NCBI GenBank assembly: GCA_016649905.1
Contig: JAENWU010000002.1
Location: forward strand, 1 to 50,900
Source of the DNA: Thermoleophilia bacterium
GTDB lineage: Bacteria; Actinomycetota; Thermoleophilia; Solirubrobacterales; 70-9
Reading direction: 5' to 3'
DNA length: 50,900 nucleotides
The position numbers and the translations under genes are program-made. Under the pieces are notes generated by a model that saw only the letters and a program-made list of their open reading frames with translations, had not been told where the DNA came from and did not search any database. Each line of letters begins with the position of its first letter. The first letter of the stretch is position 1. Below are positions 7,752-16,941 of this stretch, one piece after another.

Positions 7752-8534
7752 TCAGCCGCCCTCGGCGCGGACAATCGCCTCGTGCGTTGCGGCCGCGAGG
7801 TCGGGGTCGGCGAGATCGATCGCCGGCGGCAGCTCTATATGTAGATCGTCGGAGGGGTCGAGCCTGGCCCGCAGCCCCTCGGCAGCGCGCGAGTCGAGCA
7901 CATGGCCGCCGCGGCTGCGGTCCTCGCTGACGAAGTGCAGGTGGTAGCCGGCGACCTCGATCCCCTCGACGTAGGCCGGGAAGCGGAAGCCGAGCATCGT
8001 CCCCACGACATCGCGCAACTCGAAGACGTTCTGCTCGGCGACGACCTCGGTCAGCGGCCGGTACGGCGGCCGCTGGGCCGGGACCGAGCGGGCGCGGACC
8101 AGCTCGAAGGTGCCGTCGAGGCGGACCGCGCAGGAGGAGGCGCCGGCCGGGACCAGCTGGTCGAGCCGCGCCAGCAGCTCCGCGTGGCCGAGGCTGCCCT
8201 CGATCCGCGCGTCGATCGTCGGTTCGAACCTCGTCACCACCGCGAACGGCGTCTTCGCCTCGGCCGCGATCGGGTGGACCCGGCCCTCGACGTCGGCGCG
8301 CAGGAATTCGCCGTCGAGGGCGATCATCTCGCCGTCGAGGCGGTTCAGCGTCCCCAGCCCGAGGTCGCCGTGCTCGGCCAGCTCGGCGAAGCTGAGATCG
8401 CCGTCGAAGGCGCCGTCGAGCAGCGCCCCGATCGTCGAGGCCTGGAAGAGCACGTGCGGCTCGCGCTCGGCATGTAGGTCTCCGCGGCGCATCGACTCCA
8501 CATGCAGGGATTTGATCCAGCGCTCGTCCAGCAC
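7752..8534 (-). CDS. budA: Alpha-acetolactate decarboxylase
   Basis: 260 residues, the normal length for the family. The diagnostic strings are present: LFQASTIGALLDGAFDGD, HGDLGLGTLNRLDGEM, and the zinc site GYHLHF plus GGHVLD (His198, His200, His211). The enzyme converts 2-acetolactate to acetoin, linking pyruvate overflow to acetoin/butanediol. No acetolactate synthase or butanediol dehydrogenase lies next to it, so it is genomically isolated here. The GTG start at 8534 is taken from the track; no cleavable signal peptide is visible, consistent with a cytoplasmic enzyme. Confidence 0.93.
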   Translation of the reverse strand: MLDERWIKSLHVESMRRGDLHAEREPHVLFQASTIGALLDGAFDGDLSFAELAEHGDLGLGTLNRLDGEMIALDGEFLRADVEGRVHPIAAEAKTPFAVVTRFEPTIDARIEGSLGHAELLARLDQLVPAGASSCAVRLDGTFELVRARSVPAQRPPYRPLTEVVAEQNVFELRDVVGTMLGFRFPAYVEGIEVAGYHLHFVSEDRSRGGHVLDSRAAEGLRARLDPSDDLHIELPPAIDLADPDLAAATHEAIVRAEGG

Positions 8535-8575
8535 GCCGGCAGTCTCCCAGCCAGGGCCACGGTAGGCTGGCGCGC

Positions 8576-9079
8576 GTGTCCGGGGGGTTCAAGCGGTCGG
8601 GGGCGTTCGGGATCGTCGGCGTCTTCGTCGTCGCCGCGCTGGTCGCAATGATCGCCCTGACGATGGGCCAGGGGGACCCGAACCCGAAGCTCGCCCTCGG
8701 CCTGATCTTCGGCGTCATCGCGCTTTTCTGCGTGGTCCTCTTCGCCCTCCAGCGCTCCGACCTCGAGCGCGCAGCCGGCAGCGACAGCACTGCCGGCAGC
8801 CGCGCCGCCGCCGAAGCGGGGCACCGGGTCGAGAACCCGACGACGCTGAGCGAGCCCGAGCTCTGGGCGGCGATGGCGATCGCCCCGATCGACGCCGATG
8901 CCGTCCGCGCTCGTGACGAGATCTGGGACGTCGGCCGCCGCAGCCAGAAGCTGGCGATCGTGATCTTCCTCACCGTCCCGGCGATCTACCGCAGGAAGGG
9001 CGATCCGGGCGACTGGCTCTGCGACCTCTGGCTGGCCGAGCGCCTGGCCGCCACGGTCCCGTCCCCCGAGCGCGTTTAG
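8576..9079 (+). CDS. Small two-helix membrane protein, unknown function
   Basis: 167 residues with a GTG start, divergent from the acetolactate decarboxylase gene. Two transmembrane helices (FGIVGVFVVAALVAMIALTM and LALGLIFGVIALFCVVLFAL, about residues 10-60) are followed by an about 105-residue soluble tail rich in Ala/Arg, with a well-ordered end (DWLCDLWLAERLAA). No family was recognised. It ends 11 nt before the next exported protein, so the two may be cotranscribed. Confidence 0.6.
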   Translation: MSGGFKRSGAFGIVGVFVVAALVAMIALTMGQGDPNPKLALGLIFGVIALFCVVLFALQRSDLERAAGSDSTAGSRAAAEAGHRVENPTTLSEPELWAAMAIAPIDADAVRARDEIWDVGRRSQKLAIVIFLTVPAIYRRKGDPGDWLCDLWLAERLAATVPSPERV

Positions 9080-9090
9080 ACTGGTGCCCG

Positions 9091-9426
9091 ATGCGTCGCA
9101 CCGCCCTCGTCCTCGTCCTCGCCGTCGCTGCCATGCTCGGCCTCGTCGCCCCGGCCAGCGCCGGCGCGCCGCCCCGCGGCCTCTACGAATGCACGATCTC
9201 CGGCGCCTTCTTCGGCGACCTGAAGATCCTCAAGGACGGCAAGTACGAACGCAACGACGAGATCGGCAAGTTCACCTTCAAGGGCCGCAAGCTGAGCTTC
9301 AACACCGGCGGCTTCAAGGGATTCAAGGGCCGCTGGTACATGGCCACCGGCTCCGGTCCCGACACCCCCGAGATCGCCCTGCGCAACCCGCTCGACGATT
9401 TCGAGGACATCTACTGCGGTAAGTAG
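9091..9426 (+). CDS. Small exported protein, unknown function
   Basis: 111 residues. A classical signal peptide (RRTALVLVLAVAAMLGLVAPASA) is followed by a compact mature domain of about 87 residues with one cysteine near each end (LYECTIS and IYCGK), likely forming a disulfide. The domain has repeated Gly-Lys-Phe strands (DLKILKDGKYERNDEIGKFTFKGRKLSF), suggesting a beta-sheet or lipocalin-like sandwich. No family was recognised. It closely follows the two-helix membrane protein. Confidence 0.65.
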   Translation: MRRTALVLVLAVAAMLGLVAPASAGAPPRGLYECTISGAFFGDLKILKDGKYERNDEIGKFTFKGRKLSFNTGGFKGFKGRWYMATGSGPDTPEIALRNPLDDFEDIYCGK

Positions 9427-9470
9427 CAGCCGGCCCGCCGCCTGCGGCGGCGTCATGCAAGCATCAGCCG

Positions 9471-10357
<887 letters not shown>

Positions 10358-10361
<4 letters not shown>

Positions 10362-11185
10362 GCGCCCAGCCCGAGACCGTGGCGGCGGCGCCGATCAAGG
10401 CGCCGCGGCCGAAAGCGATGCGACGACTGGAACCGGCCGCGATCGCCGGCGTGATGAGCCGCGAGGTCGCCAACTTCCGCACCTACTGGAAGGGGACGAC
10501 CTTCTCCAGCGTGCTGGAACCGCTGGTCTATCTACTGGCCTTCGGGCTCGGCCTCGGCGCCACCCTGGTCGACGAAGTCGAAGGCGTCCCCTACATCCAG
10601 TTCGTCGGCACCGGCATGGTCGCGACGGCGGTGATCTTCTCCAGCGCCCTGCCCTCGATGTTCGGCACCTTCGTCAAGCACCGCTTCCAGAACACCTACG
10701 AAGCGATCCTGGCGGCGCCGGTCGACGTCGAGGAGCTGGTCACGGCGGAGATGCTCTGGATCGCCGCCCGCTCCGCCGTCTACGGCTGCGTGCCGCTCGT
10801 CGTCACCTTCTTCTGGGGGCTCGACCCGGCGCCGGGGATGTTGCTGGTGCCGATCTTCGCCTTCGTCACCGCGCTCGGCTTCGCCGGCTTCGGGATCACG
10901 ATGGCGGCGGTCGTCGCCAAGATCGACCAGTTCAACTACGTCACGGCGCTGTTCATCACCCCGCTCTTCCTCGTCGCCGGCACCTTCTTCCCGATCTCCG
11001 GGTTGCCCGAGGGGGTGCAGGTGATCGCCAACGTCAACCCGCTGCACCAGCTGGTCGAACTGGTCCGCGGCGGCGCCTTCGGCTTCGAGGCGGTCGACAT
11101 CCTCCGCTTCGCCTTCCTCGTCGCCTTCGCCCTCGTCACCTGGCGCTTCGCGGTTAACCGCATGAGCGCCCGCCTCATCGACTGA
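10358..11185 (+). CDS. ABC-2 type permease (NodJ/DrrB-like)
   Basis: 275 residues with a GTG start overlapping the ATPase stop. There are six hydrophobic helices. ABC2 signature-like segments include PLVYLLAFGLGLGATLVD and the conserved C-terminal FPISGLPEGVQVIANVNPLHQLVELVRG. It forms the membrane half of a two-gene exporter with the preceding ATPase. It ends 20 nt before the CATAG hairpin at 11206-11244 and converges on the SRP RNA gene. Confidence 0.92.
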
Positions 11186-11205
11186 GGGCGCTACCGAACC
11201 ACCGC

Positions 11206-11244
11206 GGTCGTAGTTCCCTCCGCATAGCGGAGAGAACTACGACC
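11206..11244. repeat. CATAG-loop hairpin between ABC permease and SRP RNA
   Basis: 17-bp arms with one mismatch (GGTCGTAGTTCCCTCCG with CGGAGAGAACTACGACC) around the loop CATAG on the plus strand. It lies in a convergent gap immediately 3' of both the ABC exporter operon and the SRP RNA, so it may serve as a bidirectional terminator, yet it lacks a T-run. Confidence 0.85.
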
Positions 11245-11259
11245 TCAGCAGTTGTATGG

Positions 11260-11526
11260 ACCGTGCACCCGCCTCTGAGACGAGGTCACCGGGCGTGTCC
11301 GTCGCTTATGGCTCGAGCCGGGCTCACCTGCGGCACCCGCGGCATCCGCTTAAGGCTGCTTCCTTCCGGACCTGACCTGATTCGCGTGCCCACGTCGCGC
11401 AGGACCCGACCGTCAACGCCGCCGCGACGCACTGACCCCGACGGCCAGTCCCTCGGAACGGGAATTCGGCCCCGCTAGAGCGGATTGCGGGTTACAGGGC
11501 ACCGCTGATTCCCCGCCTAGCACGGT
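11260..11526 (-). ncRNA. ffs: Signal recognition particle RNA, large type with Alu domain
   Basis: Read on the minus strand, the 5' part matches the SRP Alu domain (CTAGGCGGGG, then GTGCCCTGTAACCCGCAATC and CCGCTCTAGC). The middle carries GGGTCCTGCGC and the universally conserved S-domain apical sequence GGTCAGGTCCGGAAGGAAGC followed by AGCC. The 3' end GGTGCACGGT pairs with the 5' end ACCGTGC, giving about 267 nt, close to the Bacillus 6S/scRNA length. It is the scaffold for Ffh in cotranslational membrane targeting. Ends are placed from the terminal pairing and may be off by a few bases. Confidence 0.93.
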
Positions 11527-11564
11527 CCGTTGCCGATCCTACCGGCCCGACGTAGGATGCGCAC

Positions 11565-12797
11565 TTGCTCGCCCTCCCCCTAGCCGAGATCGAAGTCGAC
11601 GCCGGCTCGTTCTTCGCCATCGTCGTCGTCGCCGCGGTCTCCGCGATCATCGTCGCCGCGGTGCCGAAACGCTTCGCCCCACCGGTGGTGGTGCTCGAGC
11701 TGATCCTCGGGATCCTGATCGGGCCGGAAATCCTCGACTTCGCCAAGACCGACGATTTCATCAACTTCTTCTCCAACCTCGGCCTGGGGATGCTGTTCTT
11801 CTTCGCCGGCTACGAGATCGACTTCGACCGCATCCGCGGCGTGCCGATGAAGCTCGGCGCCTGGGGCTGGGTGCTCTCGGTCGCGCTCGCCTACGGGATC
11901 GGCGGCATCCTCGCCGCGGCCGGGATCATCGTCTCCTTCCTCTACACCGGCTCGGCGATGGCGACGACGGCGATCGGCACCCTGATCCCGATCCTGCGCG
12001 ACAACGGCGAGCTGAAGACCCGCTTCGGCACCTACCTGCTGGCGGCCGGTGGCGCCGGTGAGTTCGGCCCGATCCTGCTGGTGACGCTGGTCCTCTCGAC
12101 CGCAAACCCAATCCACGAGTCGATAATCCTGCTCGGTTTCGTCGCCCTGGCGCTGGTCCTGGCGATGGGCTCGGTGCGCTACGCCTGGCGCGGCTGGCCG
12201 GCGTTGGAGCGGACCTTCGAGGCGAGCAGCCAGCTGGCGGTGCGGGTGACGGTGGTCCTGGTCTTCGGGCTCGTCCTGCTCGCCGGCGAGCTCGGCCTCG
12301 ACATCCTGCTCGGCGGCTTCGTCGCCGGGATGATCACCCGCCTGGCCTTGAAGGGGCAAGAGGTCAAAATCTTCGAGTCGAAGCTGACTGCGGTCGGGTT
12401 CGGCTTCTTCGTGCCGTTCTTCTTCGTCACCAGCGGCATCGCCTTCGACCTCGCGGCACTCGGCTCGGCGGAAGCGATCGGCAAGCTGGTGATGTTCTTC
12501 GCGCTCTTCCTGGTCGTGCGCGGGGCGCCGGCGCTGCTGCTCTACCGCGGCGTCCTCAGCGCCCGCGACCGCGCCGCGCTGGCCTTCTACTCGGCGACCG
12601 AGTTGCCGCTGGTGGTCGCGATCACGACGATCGCGACCGAGACCGGCAACATGAAAACCTCGACCGCGGCCGGCCTGGTCGGCGCCGCGATGCTCTCCAC
12701 CCTGGTCTTCCCCTTCGTCGGCCTGGCCCTGCGCAAGAAGTCCGAGCAGGAAGAGGGAGGGGATAGCCCCCTCCCTCAACCTGGCCTGGCTACCTAA
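11565..12797 (+). CDS. Cation/proton antiporter (CPA2/KefB-like)
   Basis: 410 residues with a TTG start, 12 or so hydrophobic helices. Typical Na/H-exchanger-family segments are present: PPVVVLELILGILIGPEIL near the N-terminus, FFFAGYEIDFDRI, ELGLDILLGGFVAGMITRLA, and the helix SATELPLVVAITTIATETG near the C-terminus. There is no RCK/TrkA-N domain, so it is the short membrane-only form. It probably exchanges Na+ or K+ for H+. It reads divergently from the SRP RNA and converges on the frameshifted exported protein. Confidence 0.88.
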   Translation: MLALPLAEIEVDAGSFFAIVVVAAVSAIIVAAVPKRFAPPVVVLELILGILIGPEILDFAKTDDFINFFSNLGLGMLFFFAGYEIDFDRIRGVPMKLGAWGWVLSVALAYGIGGILAAAGIIVSFLYTGSAMATTAIGTLIPILRDNGELKTRFGTYLLAAGGAGEFGPILLVTLVLSTANPIHESIILLGFVALALVLAMGSVRYAWRGWPALERTFEASSQLAVRVTVVLVFGLVLLAGELGLDILLGGFVAGMITRLALKGQEVKIFESKLTAVGFGFFVPFFFVTSGIAFDLAALGSAEAIGKLVMFFALFLVVRGAPALLLYRGVLSARDRAALAFYSATELPLVVAITTIATETGNMKTSTAAGLVGAAMLSTLVFPFVGLALRKKSEQEEGGDSPLPQPGLAT

Positions 12798-13793
12798 CGC
12801 TTGATCAGCTTCAGCCGTTTGTAGACGGTCGCTTTGGCGGGGCCCGCCTTGACCGACTCCTTGAAGAGCAGGCTCTTCTTCTTCGCAACCTTGCCCTTCA
12901 GCTTCGGCTTCACCTTGAGCACGAGCTGCTTGGTCTTGCCCTTGGCGATCTTCGCCGTGCGCTTGGTGGTCGCCGGCTTGCCTTTCTTCAGCAGGCCCTG
13001 GACCGTGACCCGGCAGGCGCGGCCGACCTTGGCCGGGCACTTCGCCTTGACGAAGATGCGCTTGCCTTTCTTGAGGATCGCCGGCCCGATCAGGCTCGAC
13101 TGCATCAGCGTCGTCAGGCGCGAATCGGTGAGGCTGTTGGCGCCACCATTACCGCCACCGCCGCCGCCGGAGTTGCCGACCGTGACGGAGACGTTGTCGA
13201 AGCGGGCGGAGGCCGAGCCGGCCAGCCCAATGTTCGCCACCGACGAGCTCGTTTCCGAGTCGATCAGGATCGCGTAGCTGTGGCCGGCAACCAGTTTGGT
13301 CGCGGCCTCTTTGGTGGCGAACGCTTCGGCTGCGCCGGCCACCGTGTCGGTGATGACATTCGTGCTGTCGCCGGCCGTACGGTCGATCAGCGTCGCGGTG
13401 TAGGTCGAGCAGGCTGCCCGAGGCCAGCTGCCGGTCCAGGGACAGCGTCGCCGGCCCCCCTTCGGTCGCCGTGAAGTTCGGCGATTCGAAGACAGCCGTC
13501 GATTTGAACAGCCCACCGAGGTTGAGCACGACCGTAGTCGTCGCATCCAGCGAGCCCGCCGGGTTCCCGTTCGCCCCGTCATAGCCAGCCGTCGCCGAGC
13601 AGAGCCCGGCGAGGGTGATGTTGCAGGCAGCCGGCTGGGCCAATTTCCATCCTTCGGCGCTGCCCGAAAACGTGCTGCCCCCACCCGGGAAGCTCGCCGC
13701 CCGCGCCTGCCCAGCGCCGAGCACGAAAATGCAAGCGGCCAGAAGCCCCGCCATGGAGACCCACCGCATCGATCTGTCTATCGCTCCACTCAC
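12794..13793 (-). pseudogene. Exported protein with basic C-terminal domain, interrupted by a frameshift
   Basis: Two overlapping frames make one protein. The 5' frame has a signal peptide (MRWVSMAGLLAACIFVLGAGQARA) and a beta-sandwich-like region down to LDRQLASGSLLD. Around 13405-13415 the reading continues only after a one-base shift (YTATLIDRTAGDSTNVITD onward). It then runs to a poly-Gly linker (SGGGGGGNGG) and a Lys-rich C-terminal domain (KKGKRIFVKAKCPAKVG...). The GTG at 13793 follows GGAGGGAG. Whether this is a real mutation or a sequencing error cannot be told here; coding quality on both sides is good. The N-terminal domain resembles carbohydrate-binding-type sandwiches only loosely. 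Confidence 0.65.
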
Positions 13794-13997
13794 GCCGCTC
13801 CCTCCGTCGCAATTTTCCAAAAGGTTGAACATCTCGACCGAAGATCTCCCCTTTACTTAAAATTCTCAACCCTGCTACCCACTTTTCTGAACTAACGTTT
13901 GAGGGCCGACGGCGTACTCAGGCGTGGAAGCACTGGACGACCCGCCTCCTGACGGAGGAGGCCGCCTCGAAGCGATGCCCGTAGAATCGCCCGACCA

Positions 13998-14069
13998 GGG
14001 CGCGTAGCTCAGTGGGAGAGCGCTCGCTTCACACGCGAGAGGTCGCTGGTTCGAAACCAGCCGTGCCCA
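13998..14069 (+). tRNA. tRNA-Val (CAC)
   Basis: A complete 72-nt cloverleaf without encoded CCA. Acceptor stem GGGCGCG pairs with CGTGCCC (one G-U). The D arm contains TAGCTCAGTGGGAGAGC, the anticodon arm is CTCGC-ttCACac-GCGAG, and the T arm GCTGG-TTCGAAA-CCAGC. Its 3' 50 nt plus one following base recur exactly at 16016-16066, the hallmark of a tRNA used as an integration site. Confidence 0.97.
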
Positions 14070-14070
14070 T
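14020..14070 (+). repeat. 51-bp direct repeat, proximal copy (candidate attachment site inside tRNA-Val)
   Basis: From GCGCTCGCTTCACACGCGAG through the T arm to GTGCCCAT the sequence is identical to 16016-16066. It covers the anticodon arm, T arm and acceptor 3' strand of tRNA-Val. Exact 3'-tRNA duplications of this kind are left by tyrosine-recombinase integration. Confidence 0.9.
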
Positions 14071-14089
14071 AGCCCGAATTGCCTGGAAA

Positions 14090-14422
14090 TCAGCGGGTTT
14101 CAGAGCCACCGAGAGAGCGCAAATCGCTCGCCTCTGCGGCCTCTGAAAAGGCACTGGTGCCTTTTGAACGTTGAGCGGCCGGATCAAGTCCGCTGTCGGC
14201 GCTCGATCCGATACCGCGCTCGTTCAGTTCGGCGACGACCTCGGCCCGCCGCCAGTGCGTCGGGCTGGTCTCGATCCCATTCTGCTCCGCGAGAGCGTCG
14301 ATGGCTGCCTCGGCAGCGTGAAGCAGAAGCGTTACCGCGACTCCGAGATGCCCCTCCTCGATCTCCTCGCGCGCGAGGTCCAGATGATCGCGGGCAAGAA
14401 CCTATTTTGCCTTCGGGGACAT
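14090..14422 (-). pseudogene. HEPN-like small helical protein, disrupted by an in-frame stop
   Basis: Not in the ORF track as one gene. The minus frame reads MSPKAK, then TAG (14402-14404), then continues openly as VLARDHLDLAREEIEEGHLGV, TLLLHAAEAAIDALAEQNGI and SPTHWRRAEVVAELNERG, and ends at TGA 14090-14092. The all-helical pattern resembles HEPN-type proteins, some of which are RNases or toxins, but no Rx4-6H catalytic motif is evident. The C-terminal 40 residues look non-homologous, as if truncated by the insertion. It is probably a dead gene inside the tRNA-Val island. Confidence 0.4.
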
Positions 14423-14568
14423 TGCCCAGAGTGTCGCGCACAGTTCGGAGCGAAGCCTCAGAAGCCGTCCAAGACATGGATGAGCTAGGAGGACGTTCCC
14501 GGCGGGTTTCCTCGGGTGCTTATCGGTGGATCAGGGCTAATGCTCGAAAGGTCCAGGAGCAGTGCGGT

Positions 14569-15375
14569 TCATCCGCGTCCGAGCCGCTTGAGCGTGACCG
14601 TGGTGGATCCCCCCAGCCTCTCGTTCAGGCTGGTGTAGCCGGGAAAGTCACTGACAGACTCGAGGAAACGATCCCTGAGCTCTACGTTGAGGTTGCGTTT
14701 TGAGTCGAAGATCTGACTTATCGACAGTGCTCCGCGCTGGTCGGATAGGTAGGGGAAGGGGACGGTGAACTGGTCGAAGTTCCATACCTCCACCATGCCG
14801 CAGGCGAGGGCTGGGTTCTTCGTCCTGGCCGCGGTACTCGACTGCTCTAGGGTCAGCTTGCCTTTGGACCAGCCAAGCCTGAGGTCTGAGTGCACCGGGA
14901 ACCTCTGTCCGCAGGATGGGCCACTCAGTGGGAACGATGTACATATGGTGGGCGTCCGCGTCTGCACGGAGCCGGTCGCTTCTCGCGTCACGCTTCCCGA
15001 CGTCGCCAGCGCGGCGTCGCCCAACGAGCGGCCCGCCCGCTGGAGGATCACGACTCCAGGGCCCAGCTTTCGGAAGGAGATCACTATTCCCCTGCCGCGG
15101 GCGTACTCCCAGAACTCATTGAGGGTGCCGGCGCCCTCGAGGCTGCAGTCGATCGCCGGGGAGGTGTCGTAGACGAAGTTCAGGTGCGCGCTCTGGGTGC
15201 CCCGGACCGTCACCTCGAAGCGCTCGACGCCGGCTTTTGGAAGGAGATCTTCGACGTTGCCCGGCAGGCCGGGCGACGTGGGCAGGGCGGATTGTGGCAG
15301 GGCTGCGGCCGGTAGCGTGTGCAGCATCAAAACGACGGTCGCGGCTGCGATGACCTTCAATATGATCGGCACCAT
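14569..15375 (-). CDS. Exported protein of unknown function (island cargo)
   Basis: 268 residues from the ATG at 15375, preceded by GGAAGG; the track start at 15441 reads through a tandem repeat. A signal peptide (IILKVIAAATVVLMLHTLPAAA) is followed by a secreted domain with cysteines at IDCSLEG, TICTSFP, GPSCGQR and ALACGMV that could form two disulfides. Strand-rich segments such as RFEVTVRGTQSAHLNFVYD suggest a beta fold. No family was recognised. It lies between the two 51-bp repeats. Confidence 0.65.
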   Translation of the reverse strand: MVPIILKVIAAATVVLMLHTLPAAALPQSALPTSPGLPGNVEDLLPKAGVERFEVTVRGTQSAHLNFVYDTSPAIDCSLEGAGTLNEFWEYARGRGIVISFRKLGPGVVILQRAGRSLGDAALATSGSVTREATGSVQTRTPTICTSFPLSGPSCGQRFPVHSDLRLGWSKGKLTLEQSSTAARTKNPALACGMVEVWNFDQFTVPFPYLSDQRGALSISQIFDSKRNLNVELRDRFLESVSDFPGYTSLNERLGGSTTVTLKRLGRG

Positions 15376-15408
15376 ACTGCCTTCCTCGAAGGACCCGAAC
15401 GACCAGCA

Positions 15409-15456
15409 TAAGGGCATCGGTCCTTGCCTTCGTAAGGGCATCGGTCCTTGCCGTCG
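15409..15456. repeat. 24-bp tandem duplication
   Basis: Two head-to-tail copies of TAAGGGCATCGGTCCTTGCC plus four bases (TTCG in the first, GTCG in the second) sit just upstream of the exported protein's start. Each unit contains AAGG...CCTT, so it could fold into a small hairpin. Confidence 0.8.
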
Positions 15457-15491
15457 CCACTGCCGGCCTGGTCGCTACGTCCAAACGCCCG

Positions 15492-15773
15492 TTGCACTGG
15501 GTGCGGCGGCGACCATTCCCGTGGCACTGGCCCAAGCTGCGCTCCACCAATCCCCTGGAGCGGGTCAACCGCGAGGTCGGGCGCCGAAGTGACGTCATGG
15601 GGATCTTCCCCAACGACGCTTCGGCGCTCCGCCTTGCCGGCGCATTGCTGATCGAGCAAAACGATGAGTGGCTCGTTACTCGCCGCTATTTCTCGGCGGA
15701 GTCGATCGCCCTGGCCCTCGAGGGCCAGGGCGAAGCGGGACGAGAGGAGGTGCCGACACTGCAAGCCGTGTGA
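15492..15773 (+). pseudogene. IS256-family (Mutator-type) transposase C-terminal remnant
   Basis: The frame encodes FPWHWPKLRSTNPLERVNRE, VGRRSDVMGIFPNDASALRL and LLIEQNDEWLVTRRYFSAES. This is the conserved C-terminal end of IS256-family transposases, including the LRSTNPLERVNRE block with its catalytic Glu. The N-terminal about 300 residues, with the two catalytic Asp residues, are missing, so it is inactive. Downstream GAGGAGTTACACCACCACCG looks like the usual trailing sequence of such elements. No intact terminal inverted repeats were identified. Confidence 0.85.
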
Positions 15774-16127
15774 CCAGGCCGACGAGGAGTTACACCACCA
15801 CCGCCTACTTGACTCGTCGAGGCCGTGACGGCGGTGGGCGGAAAGTTGCCTCGTGCCGGCCGCGGCCTTGGTCTGGGTTGCCTGGGCACCAGTGCCCAAC
15901 ACGGGATTTATCGACTGCAATTTGCGGTAATTCTGGGCACTAGAAAATCGGTGGGGGAAGGTGCCGCATTCCGCTTGGGAATGCGGGTTTGCAGGGCTTT
16001 TTCGGGCCCTCAGGGGCGCTCGCTTCACACGCGAGAGGTCGCTGGTTCGAAACCAGCCGTGCCCATCCTTCTGATTCGCCTTGCGTCTGAAGGGTGCGGA
16101 GATTGCACCAGATAGTGTCATCCACCG
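15774..16127. other. Gene-free junction holding the distal 51-bp repeat
   Basis: A 354-nt stretch after the transposase remnant. It holds residual IS256 3' flank (about 15780-15830) and the duplicated tRNA-Val segment at 16016-16066. Open frames here, such as one reading SNQRPLACEASA, are tRNA-derived translation artefacts. I see no other gene or RNA. Confidence 0.6.
16016..16066 (+). repeat. 51-bp direct repeat, distal copy (partial tRNA-Val)
   Basis: Identical over 51 bp to 14020-14070 but preceded by unrelated sequence, so the acceptor 5' strand and D arm are missing and it cannot be a functional tRNA. It marks the far end of the about 2-kb island. Confidence 0.9.
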
Positions 16128-16913
16128 ATGCCCCGAAGGATCCGCACCCTTGACCAGCGCAATGCGGCCAAGCCCGGGAGGGCGCCGCTGCTGACGGCGC
16201 TGGAGGAGATGCGGGCGATGCGAGCTCGGACGTTCCCCCAGGTCGAGTCCTCCTACCTCTCCGCGATGCAGGCGTTCGATCTCCTCGTCGAAAAGGGGGT
16301 TGCGGGTCAGGGTGATGCGCGAAACGGCAAGGGCGACTTCTTCAACGACATGCTGGCGTTGCTGCTTGCCAATTGCTCAGGCAAGGAGCTTCACTCGCGC
16401 CCCGACGTTCCCGGGCTTAGTTTCCCCAGGCACAAGCTGGACGTCGCCTATCCACGCGACGGTCAAGTGCGGCTCGTCATCGAGACCAAGGCCAGCGGCA
16501 TCCCGAAGCACCCCGGGAGTCCTAGACAGCAGAACCCAGAGGGGCGTAGCGGCTCAGCCGATCTTGAGAAGCGAATCAAGGAGGCGAGCTTCAAGAACAT
16601 TGACATCAAGGCTGAGCAGGCGCGGGTGGCTGGCCAGGGTGGTGGGCCGACGTCAGATTTGTCGTGGTGGATGCGAAACGCTCCTCCCCGCTGCTACATG
16701 TTCCTAGCGGTCCGGGTCCGCGACGCCGCTGACCTAAAACGGTCGATTGGCTTTGGCCTGACCGCTGCAACCTGGTTCGACGGCTGCGGTCTTTACTGCT
16801 ACGGGTGGAATTCCGAGCGGACGAGTTATGAGGCGAAGGCCCTCGACACCCCCACGCTTGAGATCGACCGCGTTCTGGCCGGGGTCTGCGCCGCTCTTCG
16901 AAATATGGAGTGA
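16128..16913 (+). CDS. Putative type II restriction endonuclease (PD-(D/E)XK)
   Basis: 261 residues. The catalytic pattern appears as KLDVAYPRDGQVRLVIETKA: Asp105, then Glu119-Thr-Lys121 at the end of the next strand, as in PD-(D/E)XK nucleases. An upstream helix (GKGDFFNDMLALLLANCSG) and downstream GFGLTAATWFDGCGLYCYGW look structured. It converges on a DNA methyltransferase gene, which strongly suggests the cognate endonuclease. No strong ribosome site precedes the ATG at 16128. The frame stays open for 58 more codons after its TGA (see findings). The recognition sequence is unknown. Confidence 0.65.
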   Translation: MPRRIRTLDQRNAAKPGRAPLLTALEEMRAMRARTFPQVESSYLSAMQAFDLLVEKGVAGQGDARNGKGDFFNDMLALLLANCSGKELHSRPDVPGLSFPRHKLDVAYPRDGQVRLVIETKASGIPKHPGSPRQQNPEGRSGSADLEKRIKEASFKNIDIKAEQARVAGQGGGPTSDLSWWMRNAPPRCYMFLAVRVRDAADLKRSIGFGLTAATWFDGCGLYCYGWNSERTSYEAKALDTPTLEIDRVLAGVCAALRNME

Positions 16914-16941
16914 GGATTCTCCGGACTCCAGTGCAGGTTGC

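Noticed and set aside
11580-13040. 486-residue Gln/Asp/Arg-rich minus-strand ORF
   Set aside because: Antisense to the antiporter; no plausible domains.
15357-16121. Long minus-strand ORF of 254 residues across the IS256 remnant
   Set aside because: Composition is non-protein-like and it is antisense to the clearly recognisable transposase fragment and repeat.
15940-16125. Minus-strand ORF reading SNQRPLACEASA
   Set aside because: It is the reverse translation of the duplicated tRNA-Val segment, a well-known type of spurious ORF.
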